A stretch of 64,000 nucleotides of DNA from Prochlorococcus sp. HOT208_60m_813O14 (GTDB lineage: Bacteria; Cyanobacteriota; Cyanobacteriia; PCC-6307; Cyanobiaceae), in assembly GCA_002025945.1 (NCBI GenBank), contig MWOO01000188.1, forward strand, positions 1-64,000, given 5' to 3'. The notes under the pieces are model-generated. The model was not told the origin of the DNA. It searched no databases and was given only the letters and a program-made list of their open reading frames with translations. Made by a program: the position numbers and the translations under genes. Positions 1 through 13,153 of this stretch are shown here, one piece after another. Numbering within the stretch: position 1 is the first letter of the stretch; each line of letters starts with the position of its first letter.

Positions 1-880
<880 letters not shown>

Positions 881-1005
881 CAGGGAGACAACAAAATGTT
901 TAATATTATTATTTTGTCACCTTAGGTCGATCGGTATCTCACGTTCTTAACTTATTAAGAATTTCATTTCCTAAGTTTTTCTAGGTCACACCCATTATTT
1001 TTCCT

Positions 1006-1079
<74 letters not shown>

Positions 1080-1091
1080 TATCTCTATGTT

Positions 1092-1164
1092 GGGGGTATA
1101 GCTCAGTTGGTAGAGCGCCTGCTTTGCAAGCAGGATGTCAGCGGTTCGAGTCCGCTTACCTCCA
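1092..1164 (+). tRNA. trnA: tRNA-Ala (TGC)
   Basis: GGGGGTATAGCTCAGTTGGTAGAGCGCCTGCTTTGCAAGCAGGATGTCAGCGGTTCGAGTCCGCTTACCTCCA, anticodon TGC, in the rRNA ITS. Confidence 0.98.
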
Positions 1165-1422
1165 CTGATTACCACCTCTTCCATAACCGGTAGAAAGGAA
1201 ATGTTTTGAGTTGTGATCATTATTCTGAACGAATCTAGCTTCCTAATGAAATCATTAAGATGCTGGACTCATTGAATTAAATTCATTGTTTTCAGAGAAC
1301 CTTGACAACTGCATAGATTATTTTTAAAGACAATAAGCATCTTTAATGATGCAGATTTATTATTTGTGCGAATGCATTAATAACAATTCTATTAAGCTGA
1401 TGCTTCAATTTTTGAAGTTATT

Positions 1423-4300
<2,878 letters not shown>

Positions 4301-4359
4301 AAACTTAATTTATTGTTTTTAATATATAATTTTCTATGCAGTTCTCAAGGTTCACACTA

Positions 4360-4477
4360 TCCTGGTGTTCATGGCGATGTGGAACCACTCCGATCCATCT
4401 CGAACTCGGTTGTGAAACGCATCAGCGGCGAAAATATTTAGGGGGTAGCCCCTTGAGAAAATAGCTCAATGCCAGGT
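4360..4477 (+). rRNA. rrf: 5S ribosomal RNA
   Basis: TCCTGGTGTTCATGGCGATGTGGAACCACTCCGATCCATCTCGAACTCGG...; 5' and 3' ends pair (CTGGTGTT / AATGCCAGG). Confidence 0.95.
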
Positions 4478-4487
4478 AAAAATATTT

Positions 4488-4524
4488 AAAAGGGTTTACT
4501 CTTCATGAGTAAGCCCTTTTTTAT
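4488..4524 (+). terminator. Intrinsic terminator of the rrn operon (convergent with mutM, possibly bidirectional)
   Basis: AAAGGGTTTACTC-TTCAT-GAGTAAGCCCTTTTTT stem-loop plus T-run, directly after 5S; the T-run overlaps the mutM stop codon. Confidence 0.9.
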
Positions 4525-5399
4525 TTTTGGCATTTCGGACACCAATGGGTACTTCTTCCAGTAATTTTTTGTCTTTCAATTAAATTTCCACATTTACGAC
4601 ATTCTTTTCCAGTTCTTCTATAGACATTTGTCTGTAAACCAAAATTCCCATTTTCTCCTTCTAAGTCCCTAAAATCACTAAATGTAGTACCGCCAGAACC
4701 TATACTTTTTTTTAATACAGTTACAATTGATTCTTTGAGCTTTATTAACTCATTCTTTTTTATTGTTCGAGCTTCCCTAAAAGGGGAGATGCCAGCAGAG
4801 TATAAACTTTCATCAGCATAAATATTACCTATACCTGCCACTATTGTTTGATCTAATAAAATAGCTTTTATAGATTTTGTTCTTTTTGAAATAACTCTCT
4901 TAAGGTAATTTGCATCAAAGTCTTTAGAAAATGGTTCTGGTCCTAATGAACCTAATCCTTTTATTATTTTGTTAAGCGATAGGTCTTTATTAATCCACCA
5001 CATTTGGCCAAAACTTCTTACATCAATGTACCTAAGCTCATTATTATTTTTATCGAAAAATCGTATTCTTGTATGTTTACAAGGATGACTTGAGTTTTCA
5101 ATAAATTTAAAATATCCAGTCATTCTTAGATGAACTACAAGAAATCCTTTATTTTTTGAATTTTCTGGAAGAAATTGGGCATTCTCATTTTGAACTTCTT
5201 TTAATTGAGCTATTAAATATTTTCCTCTTCTATCCCATTTATAAATAAGTGAGTTCAGAAGTCCTTTAATGAATTCTTCTTTGTTTGTTGGGAATGCAAC
5301 AGTTGAATCCCTACAGATTTCTACTTTTTTTATAATAAAGTTATTAAGTTTCTGCTCTAAACCTCTGCGAACTGTCTCTACTTCTGGTAATTCAGGCAA
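4521..5399 (-). CDS. mutM: Formamidopyrimidine-DNA glycosylase
   Basis: N-terminus [14 protein letters not shown] and C-terminal zinc finger [25 protein letters not shown]. Confidence 0.97.
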   Translation of the reverse strand: MPELPEVETVRRGLEQKLNNFIIKKVEICRDSTVAFPTNKEEFIKGLLNSLIYKWDRRGKYLIAQLKEVQNENAQFLPENSKNKGFLVVHLRMTGYFKFIENSSHPCKHTRIRFFDKNNNELRYIDVRSFGQMWWINKDLSLNKIIKGLGSLGPEPFSKDFDANYLKRVISKRTKSIKAILLDQTIVAGIGNIYADESLYSAGISPFREARTIKKNELIKLKESIVTVLKKSIGSGGTTFSDFRDLEGENGNFGLQTNVYRRTGKECRKCGNLIERQKITGRSTHWCPKCQK

Positions 5400-5403
5400 T
5401 TAT

Positions 5404-5613
5404 TTAAGCTTTCTCTAATTCACTTTCAGCGAAATTATTTGTATTTGCTCCACCATCAGTTCCGCTTATCCCAGCGTAATTTACTTTGTCGAATCTGACT
5501 ACACAGTTATATTTAATGCCTGAGGTATCAACTGAAGCAACTTTACCGATTTCATTATACCAATATGATTCTGGTCTTTTTACTCTTACGAGATCTCCTC
5601 TTGAAATAGCCAT
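5404..5613 (-). CDS. psaE: Photosystem I subunit IV (PsaE)
   Basis: 69 aa, [29 protein letters not shown]...[16 protein letters not shown]3-like PsaE signature. Confidence 0.97.
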   Translation of the reverse strand: MAISRGDLVRVKRPESYWYNEIGKVASVDTSGIKYNCVVRFDKVNYAGISGTDGGANTNNFAESELEKA

Positions 5614-5692
5614 TACTATTAATTTAACTTTTTGTAGAATAACTCATCATTAATATTCTTAGACAAATTATTCACACATATTAATTAAAGTT

Positions 5693-6463
5693 TTAACAAA
5701 AATCATTTATTAAATTATTTTCGAATTCTTCTTTAACAGGCTTGCTTCCCATCCATTTCCTGCCAGGTATTCTTACATCTAATTCATTTTTATCACAATT
5801 GATTGAAATAATGAGTTTTTTATTATCTTGATTTAGAACGTTTAAAACTTTTCTACCTTTAATATCTTTATACGATTTACTTTGGATAATTATAGGACCA
5901 TAAATTTTTTTTTCTAACTCAATTAAGTAATTATTTTTTTTATTTTCAGTTGTTTCATATTTTTCTGAATTAATTGTGTTCTTTTTTGTTATTGTGAGCT
6001 TCTGACCAATTTTTATTGAATCAGGATTTTTGATATTATTAATCTCTATCAGATCTTTTACTTTTAAATTATATTTGTTCGATATTTCAGTAAGATTTTC
6101 ACCAGTTTGAACAATATGATAATTATTAATTAAATCTGATTGTATTGTGAGATTTTCAGAAGATTCGGAGATAATAAGATTTTGTCCAACAAAGATATAA
6201 TTTTCATCTTTTAAGTTATTCAATTTAATAATTAAATCTTTATTTATTGAATAGAATTTTGAAATACTTGATATTGTATCTCCACTTTTTACAATATGAA
6301 TTTTTTTTATTTCAGTTTTTTCTTCAGTAATTGATTCTTTTCTAGCAATATTCTCAATTTTATTTTTTGCTGAAGCTATTTTCTCTTCTGATTTTATCAA
6401 TGAGTGATTAAAAAAATTAATAAATATGGCAATTACTAAAAATGCAAATTTCATAAAACTCAC
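5693..6463 (-). CDS. LysM-repeat peptidoglycan-binding protein, secreted or anchored
   Basis: N-terminal hydrophobic segment; two LysM repeats (HIVKSGDTISSISKFYSINKDLIIKLNN; YHIVQTGENLTEISNKYNLKVKDLIEINNI). Confidence 0.9.
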   Translation of the reverse strand: MSFMKFAFLVIAIFINFFNHSLIKSEEKIASAKNKIENIARKESITEEKTEIKKIHIVKSGDTISSISKFYSINKDLIIKLNNLKDENYIFVGQNLIISESSENLTIQSDLINNYHIVQTGENLTEISNKYNLKVKDLIEINNIKNPDSIKIGQKLTITKKNTINSEKYETTENKKNNYLIELEKKIYGPIIIQSKSYKDIKGRKVLNVLNQDNKKLIISINCDKNELDVRIPGRKWMGSKPVKEEFENNLINDFC

Positions 6464-6526
6464 TATTTACTTAAAGATAATCTTTAAATTTAAAATCGCT
6501 AGGTTTTTGAAAACAATTTAAGTAAT

Positions 6527-7918
6527 TTAAACCTGAAAAATAAACTTTAAAAATTTCTTTACTCTTTCATATGGGGGATACCGCAGATTTGAATCAAATA
6601 AAAAACCTTTAAAAGTAATAGATTTTTGATTTGAAAAATTTCGAAAACCTTCTTCTCCATGAAATTTACCAATACCACTTTGCCCAACCCCTCCAAACGG
6701 CAAATTTGGGATAAGGACTGGTAACATCACATCATTTATACAAATTGTTCCAGAGCTGGTTACTTTTGAAATATGATTATGGATTTTTTTATTGCCTCCA
6801 AATAAGTAGATTGCTAAGGGTTTTGATGTTTGACTAATCTGTTTTAAAGCTGATTCCTTGTCATTAATTCCAACTACAGGAAGTAGTGAACTGAATAATT
6901 CTTTCTGCAAAATATCTGTTTCATTTAATTTAGTTCTCAAAATTGTAGGGGATATTTTCAACTTTTTTTTACTAAAAGTCCCACCAAATAAAATTCTTTT
7001 TTCTTTTTCATATTGTTTGAGAATTTCTACAGTTGTTGTAAATTGTTTTTTTTCTAATTTTGATAGGTTTTCGGAAATAATTGGATTATCTCCGTAAAAA
7101 CTTACTATGTATTTCTTTAATTTTTCAATAAAAATATTTTCAATTTCTTTATCTATAAAGATATGATTCGGAGCCATGCAGGATTGACCAGAATTAAAAA
7201 ATTTACCCCAAACAATTCTTTTTGCAGCAACTTCTAAATTTGCATTCTTGAAAACAATTACAGGATTTGTTCCGCTTAACTCAAGAGTTAATGGAGTTAA
7301 GTTTTTTGAAGCTAATTTCATTATAGATTTTCCTGTTTCAGTACTTCCTGTAAAAAAAATGTGGTCAAAATTTTGTTGAATTAATTTTATGGATTGTTTA
7401 TTATCACCCTCTACTGTCATTAGGACATCTTTAGGGAAATATTTGGAAGTAAGCTTTTTAATAAGTTTTGAGGTCGCAGGACATTTCTCTGATGGTTTTA
7501 TAACTGCAGTATTTCCTGCTGAGAAAATATTTACCAATGGCTTTAAAATATAAAGTAATGGATAATTATAAGGACCAAGAATTAAGACACACCCAAGAGG
7601 TTCATAAATAACTTTGGAGGATGATGGAAAAAGATAAAAAGGGGTATCAATCTTTTTTGGTCGCATCCAAGAATTGAGTTTCTTTTTTATAAGTGAAATT
7701 TCTTCTTTCACTAAAAGGATTTCTGAAAGCCCTTCAATTTCAGATTTGCCGAGATCAACAAAAAGTGATTTAATTATCTCTTTTTTATTTTCATCCAAAA
7801 GTTTAGAAACTATATTGATATGATGGATCCGCCATTTTATATCTTCAGTTTTACCAGTGAGAACTGTATTTTTTAATTTATAGATGTCTTCTAAATGAAA
7901 TTTATCAGAAATTTTCAT
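6527..7918 (-). CDS. Aldehyde dehydrogenase family protein
   Basis: ALDH motifs: LGPYNYPLLY, FTGSTETGKSIMK, LELSGTNPVIV, GQSCMAPNHI, LPFGGVGQSGIGKFHG. Confidence 0.95.
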   Translation of the reverse strand: MKISDKFHLEDIYKLKNTVLTGKTEDIKWRIHHINIVSKLLDENKKEIIKSLFVDLGKSEIEGLSEILLVKEEISLIKKKLNSWMRPKKIDTPFYLFPSSSKVIYEPLGCVLILGPYNYPLLYILKPLVNIFSAGNTAVIKPSEKCPATSKLIKKLTSKYFPKDVLMTVEGDNKQSIKLIQQNFDHIFFTGSTETGKSIMKLASKNLTPLTLELSGTNPVIVFKNANLEVAAKRIVWGKFFNSGQSCMAPNHIFIDKEIENIFIEKLKKYIVSFYGDNPIISENLSKLEKKQFTTTVEILKQYEKEKRILFGGTFSKKKLKISPTILRTKLNETDILQKELFSSLLPVVGINDKESALKQISQTSKPLAIYLFGGNKKIHNHISKVTSSGTICINDVMLPVLIPNLPFGGVGQSGIGKFHGEEGFRNFSNQKSITFKGFLFDSNLRYPPYERVKKFLKFIFQV

Positions 7919-8074
7919 CTTTTACCTTTGAATAGTATTAAATATATCAGAGGATAAATTTTAAATAACTAAGGTTTTTAAGCAGTTAAATCAAAGCGAA
8001 TGATTTATGAGAAATAATCAAATTTATCAATATTGCTTTTAAAAATTCAAATTTTTCTTGGTTAGTATATTTCT

Positions 8075-8965
8075 ATGAGGGAAAATTTTTCAATTAGATT
8101 GATATCTATAAATGAAATACCAGAAGTCACAAACTGGGCAAGGTTAGAAGGATTTTCTCCTGGAATGGATGATTTATCAATTTATAGAAATACAGATAAA
8201 CAAGGGGTATGGGTAGCTTGTCTAGACAATAATCCTATAGGCTCTATTGCGTGTATAAAATATAATGCCTCGTATGGTTTTATAGGTTTATTTATTGTTA
8301 AAAAAGAATTCCGGAATAATGGATATGGAGTGAGATTATGGAAACATGCCCTCGAATATTTGAAAAATGTTGATTGTATTGGTCTTGAGGCTGCCCCAGA
8401 TAGATTAAATGATTACGCAAAGTGGGGGTTTAGAAAATCTTCCATTACAAATCGATGGAAATTAAATGGTTCTCAAGATTTGCCATTGAGAAATTTCTAT
8501 AAAGATCAATTTTATTCTTTTAAAGTTGTCCCGGGTAATAAAATTTCTTCTGAAGCAGTATTAATTTATGATGATCAAAGAGAACCTAGTCCCAGACCAC
8601 ATTTTCTAAATGACTGGTTGAAAAATTCTCATGGTAATGTCAGTGCAATTGTCGATAATAATGGGATGTGCCATGGATTCGGCAGGATAAGACCTTGTGT
8701 ATTGGATGATAATGAGCAAGGCTGGAGAATTGGCCCTCTTTTAGCGGATACTCCACCACTTGCTGAATTATTAATAAGGGAGTTAGTTGGTGATTTAGAT
8801 GCTCAAATCTTATTGGATTGCTCTAATCTGAACCCTTATGCAAATTATCTTTTATCAAGTTTGGGATTTGAGGAAATATCAAAAACTTACAGAATGTATA
8901 AAGGCATTCAACCTCTCTGCCCTATGAATCAAGTATATGGACTTGCCTGTTTGGAACTGGGGTGA
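8075..8965 (+). CDS. GNAT-family N-acetyltransferase
   Basis: GNAT-like core (IGLFIVKKEFRNNGYGVRLWKHALEYL). Confidence 0.85.
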   Translation: MRENFSIRLISINEIPEVTNWARLEGFSPGMDDLSIYRNTDKQGVWVACLDNNPIGSIACIKYNASYGFIGLFIVKKEFRNNGYGVRLWKHALEYLKNVDCIGLEAAPDRLNDYAKWGFRKSSITNRWKLNGSQDLPLRNFYKDQFYSFKVVPGNKISSEAVLIYDDQREPSPRPHFLNDWLKNSHGNVSAIVDNNGMCHGFGRIRPCVLDDNEQGWRIGPLLADTPPLAELLIRELVGDLDAQILLDCSNLNPYANYLLSSLGFEEISKTYRMYKGIQPLCPMNQVYGLACLELG

Positions 8966-9031
8966 TTTCCATTAAAGCGTTAATTTCCCCTTTTGTTTCT
9001 GTAATACTGAAAGAAGTTTGTTTGATTAAGA

Positions 9032-9280
9032 TTAACTTCCAGAAGGTTTCAAAATTTTTTCTACAATATCGGCGTTGATTATAGTGATCTCTCCATTGTC
9101 AATATTGGCAACTTGAAACAAGGTCCATGAATTTGGATTTCTAGCTCCTCCAATACAGTCGATAACTTGACCGATCCAATAATTTTCATCCTTTTCCTTA
9201 GTATCTTCGCAATTTTCTTTTTTAATTGCGACATAATCACCAGGCCTAACGAAAAGAAACTCAGGAATTGCTGAGCTCAC
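9032..9280 (-). CDS. Conserved hypothetical (DUF3104-like), picocyanobacterial
   Basis: 82 aa, FVRPGDYVAIKKE...YWIGQVIDCIGGARNPNSWTLFQVANIDNGEITIINADIVEKIL. Confidence 0.6.
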   Translation of the reverse strand: MSSAIPEFLFVRPGDYVAIKKENCEDTKEKDENYWIGQVIDCIGGARNPNSWTLFQVANIDNGEITIINADIVEKILKPSGS

Positions 9281-9377
9281 AATAAATAACTAATAGTATA
9301 TACGTACTATAGTAAGTTATTAGTTTTGTTGCTGAACTTTGAATTATTTAGCAAACTAGAGGTAATTCAAAAATAAA

Positions 9378-9470
9378 ATGGAATCAACTGAAATTGCTGT
9401 ATTTTCAACATTATTGGGATTAATTCTGGCTTTAACTGACGCTTATATAGAAAGAAATATTCCTGGATAA
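9378..9470 (+). CDS. Tiny single-TM ORF (30 aa)
   Basis: Manual translation MESTEIAVFSTLLGLILALTDAYIERNIPG*; absent from the supplied ORF track. Confidence 0.45.
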   Translation: MESTEIAVFSTLLGLILALTDAYIERNIPG

Positions 9471-9487
9471 TATTTCTAATTCGTTTT

Positions 9488-9619
9488 TTAAATTAAATAA
9501 GATTTAAGCTGGTCTAATATGTCGGCACGGTTGGAAACTAATTTTGTAAAAACTAAATATATCAACCCTCCCATTGCGAGCCTTCCGTTAATTTTTTCTA
9601 ACTGCTTTAGTTTTCTCAA
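9488..9619 (-). CDS. Possible high-light-inducible (Hlip / chlorophyll a/b-binding-like) small protein, TTG start
   Basis: Manual translation M(TTG)RKLKQLEKINGRLAMGGLIYLVFTKLVSNRADILDQLKSYLI*; contains ExxNGRLAMxG as in Hlips; AAGGG upstream of the TTG. Confidence 0.5.
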   Translation of the reverse strand: MRKLKQLEKINGRLAMGGLIYLVFTKLVSNRADILDQLKSYLI

Positions 9620-9730
9620 AATTACCCTTGATGTTAAATAAAATTTAAAGGGTATAGAAAATAAAAAAGTATTGATTACTTCAAAATTGAAAAAAATTTA
9701 TAGAAATATTATTGCAAACACGAATTAAAT

Positions 9731-9868
9731 TTAAAGCCAAGCTTCTTTCATCTCAAGATAAAGTCTCTCGCTCTCAGCAGAATTGATTTTGCTGTCTGAA
9801 TAGGATTGTTGCTGTTGCTGTTGTTGCTGCTGAGTTGAGTTAGTATTTGAATTTTGAACTTCGCTCAT
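9731..9868 (-). CDS. Small poly-glutamine protein (45 aa)
   Basis: Manual translation MSEVQNSNTNSTQQQQQQQQQSYSDSKINSAESERLYLEMKEAWL*; nine consecutive CAG/CAA codons. Confidence 0.5.
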   Translation of the reverse strand: MSEVQNSNTNSTQQQQQQQQQSYSDSKINSAESERLYLEMKEAWL

Positions 9869-9984
9869 TAGAGGGACTTGATATTTGTGTTTATTCTCTC
9901 ATATTTAGAGCTTTTTTTGTCAACTTAAATTCTTAAATTTTATTTAAATTTTCTACGTTTTAAATTTTCCTGTTTTGAGTTAAT

Positions 9985-10086
9985 TTATTTCGCTACAGTA
10001 GTTTTGGCATATAGGAATTTAACTTCCCAATATACAATTCCTAGGAAGATAGCACTTGCAATAATAATTTCAGAAATGGCTAACAT
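9985..10086 (-). CDS. Tiny single-TM ORF (33 aa)
   Basis: Manual translation MLAISEIIIASAIFLGIVYWEVKFLYAKTTVAK*. Confidence 0.4.
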   Translation of the reverse strand: MLAISEIIIASAIFLGIVYWEVKFLYAKTTVAK

Positions 10087-10233
10087 CTTATTTTTTAATA
10101 CTAATTTAATTTTGGTATCAATTTACACAGAATGCAATAGGTACTAATTACATTTTAAATTTTAAAAAATCTTATTTAATAAAATAACGCGTCGAAATAA
10201 TATAAAATTTTAAGTTAGATACATATTATTTCC

Positions 10234-10668
10234 GTGGGAAATTTCATAAATTCAACAACTCTTATACCTTTAATACCTTTAGTAACCTCTTTATTTATTC
10301 TTATTTTATTGGCAAGTTTTAACAGAACACTTAATAGGTTAACAAAACCAGTTACTGCACTGGTTGCATTATCTTTATTAAGTTCTGCTTTTATAAGCTC
10401 ATTTGACTATTTTAAGAAAATAGAAGAAGAATTAGTTCTATCTGAATTTCTGAAATTTTTTGAAGAAAAAAATCTAGTTATACATCTCAATTTAGTTAAT
10501 GAAAAAATTATAATTTTTTTCTCATTAATAATGATATTAATTATTGGAATATCTTTTTATAAATTGCCTAGAAAAAAAGGTTATGTCTCATTAATGATTA
10601 GCCTAGGATTAATTTCTTCTTCGGTGATGATCTCGATATTGCTAATAGATTTCTCAGCACTAATCTAA
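10234..10668 (+). CDS. Conserved membrane protein, possibly NDH-1-subunit-like N-terminal segment
   Basis: 144 aa with at least four predicted TM helices; STTLIPLIPLVTSLFILILLASFNRTLNRLTKPVTALVAL. Confidence 0.5.
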   Translation: MGNFINSTTLIPLIPLVTSLFILILLASFNRTLNRLTKPVTALVALSLLSSAFISSFDYFKKIEEELVLSEFLKFFEEKNLVIHLNLVNEKIIIFFSLIMILIIGISFYKLPRKKGYVSLMISLGLISSSVMISILLIDFSALI

Positions 10669-11174
10669 ACTGATGTAAGCATTGACAAAGCTTGGTTAAG
10701 TTCTTGGACATGATTTAATTCATCTTGAGCAATTTCTTTTATTTTTTGATCATTTGGATTATCTATTAAATATTTGGAATAAGTTTCAAATGCATGTTCT
10801 TCGATTTTTATGTTGACATCATAAGCATTAGCTGGAGAGAGAAAATAATAAAAAACCATGATCCAGTAATAGACAAGTACAAGGTGTCTCGCAAAAAATC
10901 TATCAATCCAGAACCTATCTCCTCCTCTTTTCTCCATTTCTTTAAGATGCTCAGTTTCGTTAATAGCTTGATAAAAATGTTCTTTCATTAAAATCATTGT
11001 TTTTTCATTTTTAATTCCTAGGGATTCTTTAAAATGAAGGACTGAAAGAAACGCAAAATAAGGCGATCTAGCTATTACTTCTAAAACCCAAAATCTTTGT
11101 AAAGATCTACCAGAGTAAATGAAGTCTAAGAAGTTAACGGTACTATTCAAAATCAAAGAATTTAATTTCTTCAT
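10665..11174 (-). CDS. Plastoquinol terminal oxidase / alternative oxidase family (PTOX)
   Basis: ARSPYFAFLSVLHFKESLG, NETEHLKEM, EEHAFETYSKYL, DELNHV: di-iron E/ExxH motifs of AOX/PTOX. Confidence 0.88.
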   Translation of the reverse strand: MKKLNSLILNSTVNFLDFIYSGRSLQRFWVLEVIARSPYFAFLSVLHFKESLGIKNEKTMILMKEHFYQAINETEHLKEMEKRGGDRFWIDRFFARHLVLVYYWIMVFYYFLSPANAYDVNIKIEEHAFETYSKYLIDNPNDQKIKEIAQDELNHVQELNQALSMLTSV

Positions 11175-11329
11175 GATTTTCGTTTTTCTTTAAGTATAAT
11201 TACTCATCTCCTCTAGGGCTACAAAATATTCAAGTAATTAATTAAGAATTAATATTTAAAGTTTAAAAATTTTTACTTCCATTGAAATATTTTTTTTTCA
11301 TGCATTAATTGGATAGATATAAATTTTAT

Positions 11330-11470
11330 ATGACAACTACTGAAAAGATTGCAAATGCCAAAAAAAGGATTGATGAATTAGAAAGACTTATAAAATATTG
11401 GAATAATTCAGGCCATGATGAGCCAAAAATAGTTAATTTTACAATGAAAATTGAAAATAAAGTTGCCTAG
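11330..11470 (+). CDS. Small hypothetical protein (46 aa)
   Basis: Manual translation MTTTEKIANAKKRIDELERLIKYWNNSGHDEPKIVNFTMKIENKVA*. Confidence 0.4.
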   Translation: MTTTEKIANAKKRIDELERLIKYWNNSGHDEPKIVNFTMKIENKVA

Positions 11471-11617
11471 ATTGTGATGAGTAAGTTTGATTAACTTTTA
11501 TCTACTTAAAGCAATTTAATATCTTTGAAGTTTTGAATATTGTTTAATTAATAAATAGAGCAATTAAACCTATTCTCAAGAACGGTAAGGAAGAAATATT
11601 CTAAAAGAAAAATCTAT

Positions 11618-11731
11618 ATGAAAACCTTTTCAAAAAATTATTTAGTTCCGATTAAATATATACCATGGGTATTTTGGGTATTTATATCTTTTATAAGTAT
11701 GTATTTGTGTAAGATAGCTTGGGTAAGTTGA
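11618..11731 (+). CDS. Tiny single-TM ORF (37 aa)
   Basis: Manual translation MKTFSKNYLVPIKYIPWVFWVFISFISMYLCKIAWVS*. Confidence 0.35.
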   Translation: MKTFSKNYLVPIKYIPWVFWVFISFISMYLCKIAWVS

Positions 11732-11744
11732 AAAATTAATGAAT

Positions 11745-12053
11745 CTAGCTTCTCCTTAGCCAATCGGGAGCGCCACCAAACCAATCCGATATATCATCTT
11801 CATTTGGGTTGAAATGATTTTCTCTATCTAGTCCGTCTATCCCAAATGATTGTAAGAGGTTATCAATCCCCCCATCATTTTTTGTGCCATTCCTTCTAAA
11901 GCTGTTAGCTTTTTTCAGCCAAAGAGAAATTGTCGAATTATGATTTGCAAATTTCTCAACATATATCCTTTCTTCTAAGGTAACTGATTTATCTTGAGCA
12001 ATTCTTTTAATTATTCCTTGGATCTTTAGTCTTTTGGCATTACTAAGAAGCAT
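11745..12053 (-). CDS. Conserved hypothetical protein
   Basis: 102 aa ORF isolated in its interval, convergent with upstream small ORF. Confidence 0.55.
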   Translation of the reverse strand: MLLSNAKRLKIQGIIKRIAQDKSVTLEERIYVEKFANHNSTISLWLKKANSFRRNGTKNDGGIDNLLQSFGIDGLDRENHFNPNEDDISDWFGGAPDWLRRS

Positions 12054-12316
12054 TTTTGATCAATTCATTATTCTTTTTATAGGAAGGATTATTAAAAATA
12101 TCTTGTCAATGTTAATTTCAACAAATTGACTATTTTAAAAGGTTTTTTAGTAAGAAAAGTCTTAAGACACTGAAAAAAGGGATTAAGAAGTTATGTATGA
12201 TACGTTGATTCATTTATCAAATTTATACTTTCTAGAAAATAGATAATAAAAATCAATCCATTCTCAAAGAGACTTTAGATTTAGATGCGTACGGGGTTGT
12301 TGCGAAATAGTAAATA

Positions 12317-12334
12317 TGTACTAATATTAGTACA
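12317..12334. promoter_or_regulatory. 18-bp perfect palindrome, candidate operator upstream of 12351 CDS
   Basis: TGTACTAATATTAGTACA ends 16 nt before the ATG at 12351. Confidence 0.4.
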
Positions 12335-12350
12335 GATGTATTATTAATAA

Positions 12351-12557
12351 ATGAAAGTGATTCCATCTTCTCCTTATGCCCCTTTTAATTCAAAAGAGTG
12401 GAATTCTCTAATAAGCAAAAATGCAAAGTTTGAAAATACTCCAATAAAGATTCAAAAAAAATTTTATAGAACTTTTACTCTAAAAAAGATTGAAAAGGAT
12501 GAACTTCTGCAAGACAAGAGCGAATTGCATCAACAAATGCAACTTGTATTCGGATAG
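12351..12557 (+). CDS. Hypothetical protein (68 aa)
   Basis: ORF MKVIPSSPYAPFNSKEWNSLISKNAKFENTP... Confidence 0.5.
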   Translation: MKVIPSSPYAPFNSKEWNSLISKNAKFENTPIKIQKKFYRTFTLKKIEKDELLQDKSELHQQMQLVFG

Positions 12558-12647
12558 AAAAATATTAACTAACAAACTTTTTATTGGATATTATTTTACG
12601 AGATCCAATTTTTTGTTAGATTAGTAGAAATATAACAGGGATTTAAT

Positions 12648-12938
12648 TTGGCTGTAGATCGAGAACTTTTAAAAGAAGTTACCCAAGAACTTTGGAATAC
12701 CGTAAAAAAACTAAGGCCTGAAATAGATCGTCAAACTCGACTTCAATTAGTTTTAAAGGCGTTATTAACTATTGGAGATTTGCCAGATCAAATGCAAGCT
12801 GCCATGGTAGTAGGTGTTTGCGCAGAAATGGATAAGAGTGATGTTGATAATGTTGAAACCAATTCACAAACTAAAGATTCCAGCGGAGTTGATACTTCTA
12901 CGGGTAGAAAAGTAGTTAGAAGAAGTTCAGCTAAATAA
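12648..12938 (+). CDS. TIGR03894-family cyanobacterial conserved protein
   Basis: ELLKEVTQELWNTVKKLRPEIDRQTRLQLVLKALLTIGDLPDQMQAAMVVGVCAEMD; TTG start. Confidence 0.7.
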   Translation: MAVDRELLKEVTQELWNTVKKLRPEIDRQTRLQLVLKALLTIGDLPDQMQAAMVVGVCAEMDKSDVDNVETNSQTKDSSGVDTSTGRKVVRRSSAK

Positions 12939-12949
12939 ACCTTAAATTA

Positions 12950-13153
12950 TCATCCTTTAATTTTATTTGATTCATTTTTATTAAGTCTATTGAATAGGTA
13001 ATATGAAATTACAAGTAAAAGAGGAACAAATATTGAGTGTAAAGTCATCATTAATTCTGTTTGGCCCATTCCTATAAGATTTGACTCGCTTGGAAGTTGT
13101 TCTGACCAAGTGCCAACTAAATGCCAGGCTTGAGGAATTGATAAGAAAAACAT
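12950..13153 (-). CDS. Small hypothetical membrane protein
   Basis: 67 aa with one clear TM (LMMTLHSIFVPLLLVISYYLF). Confidence 0.5.
   Translation of the reverse strand: MFFLSIPQAWHLVGTWSEQLPSESNLIGMGQTELMMTLHSIFVPLLLVISYYLFNRLNKNESNKIKG

Noticed and set aside
6858-7097. Plus-strand 79-aa ORF in the ALDH gene; similar shadows at 14007, 14298, 20719, 33899, 34915, 35240, 50522, 58043, 58538, 59634, 61176, 62784
   Set aside because: Antisense to confident coding regions with clear family motifs.
12317-12334. LexA or NtcA box
   Set aside because: Half-site spacing (GTAC-N8-GTAC) does not match the LexA consensus or NtcA GTAN8TAC.
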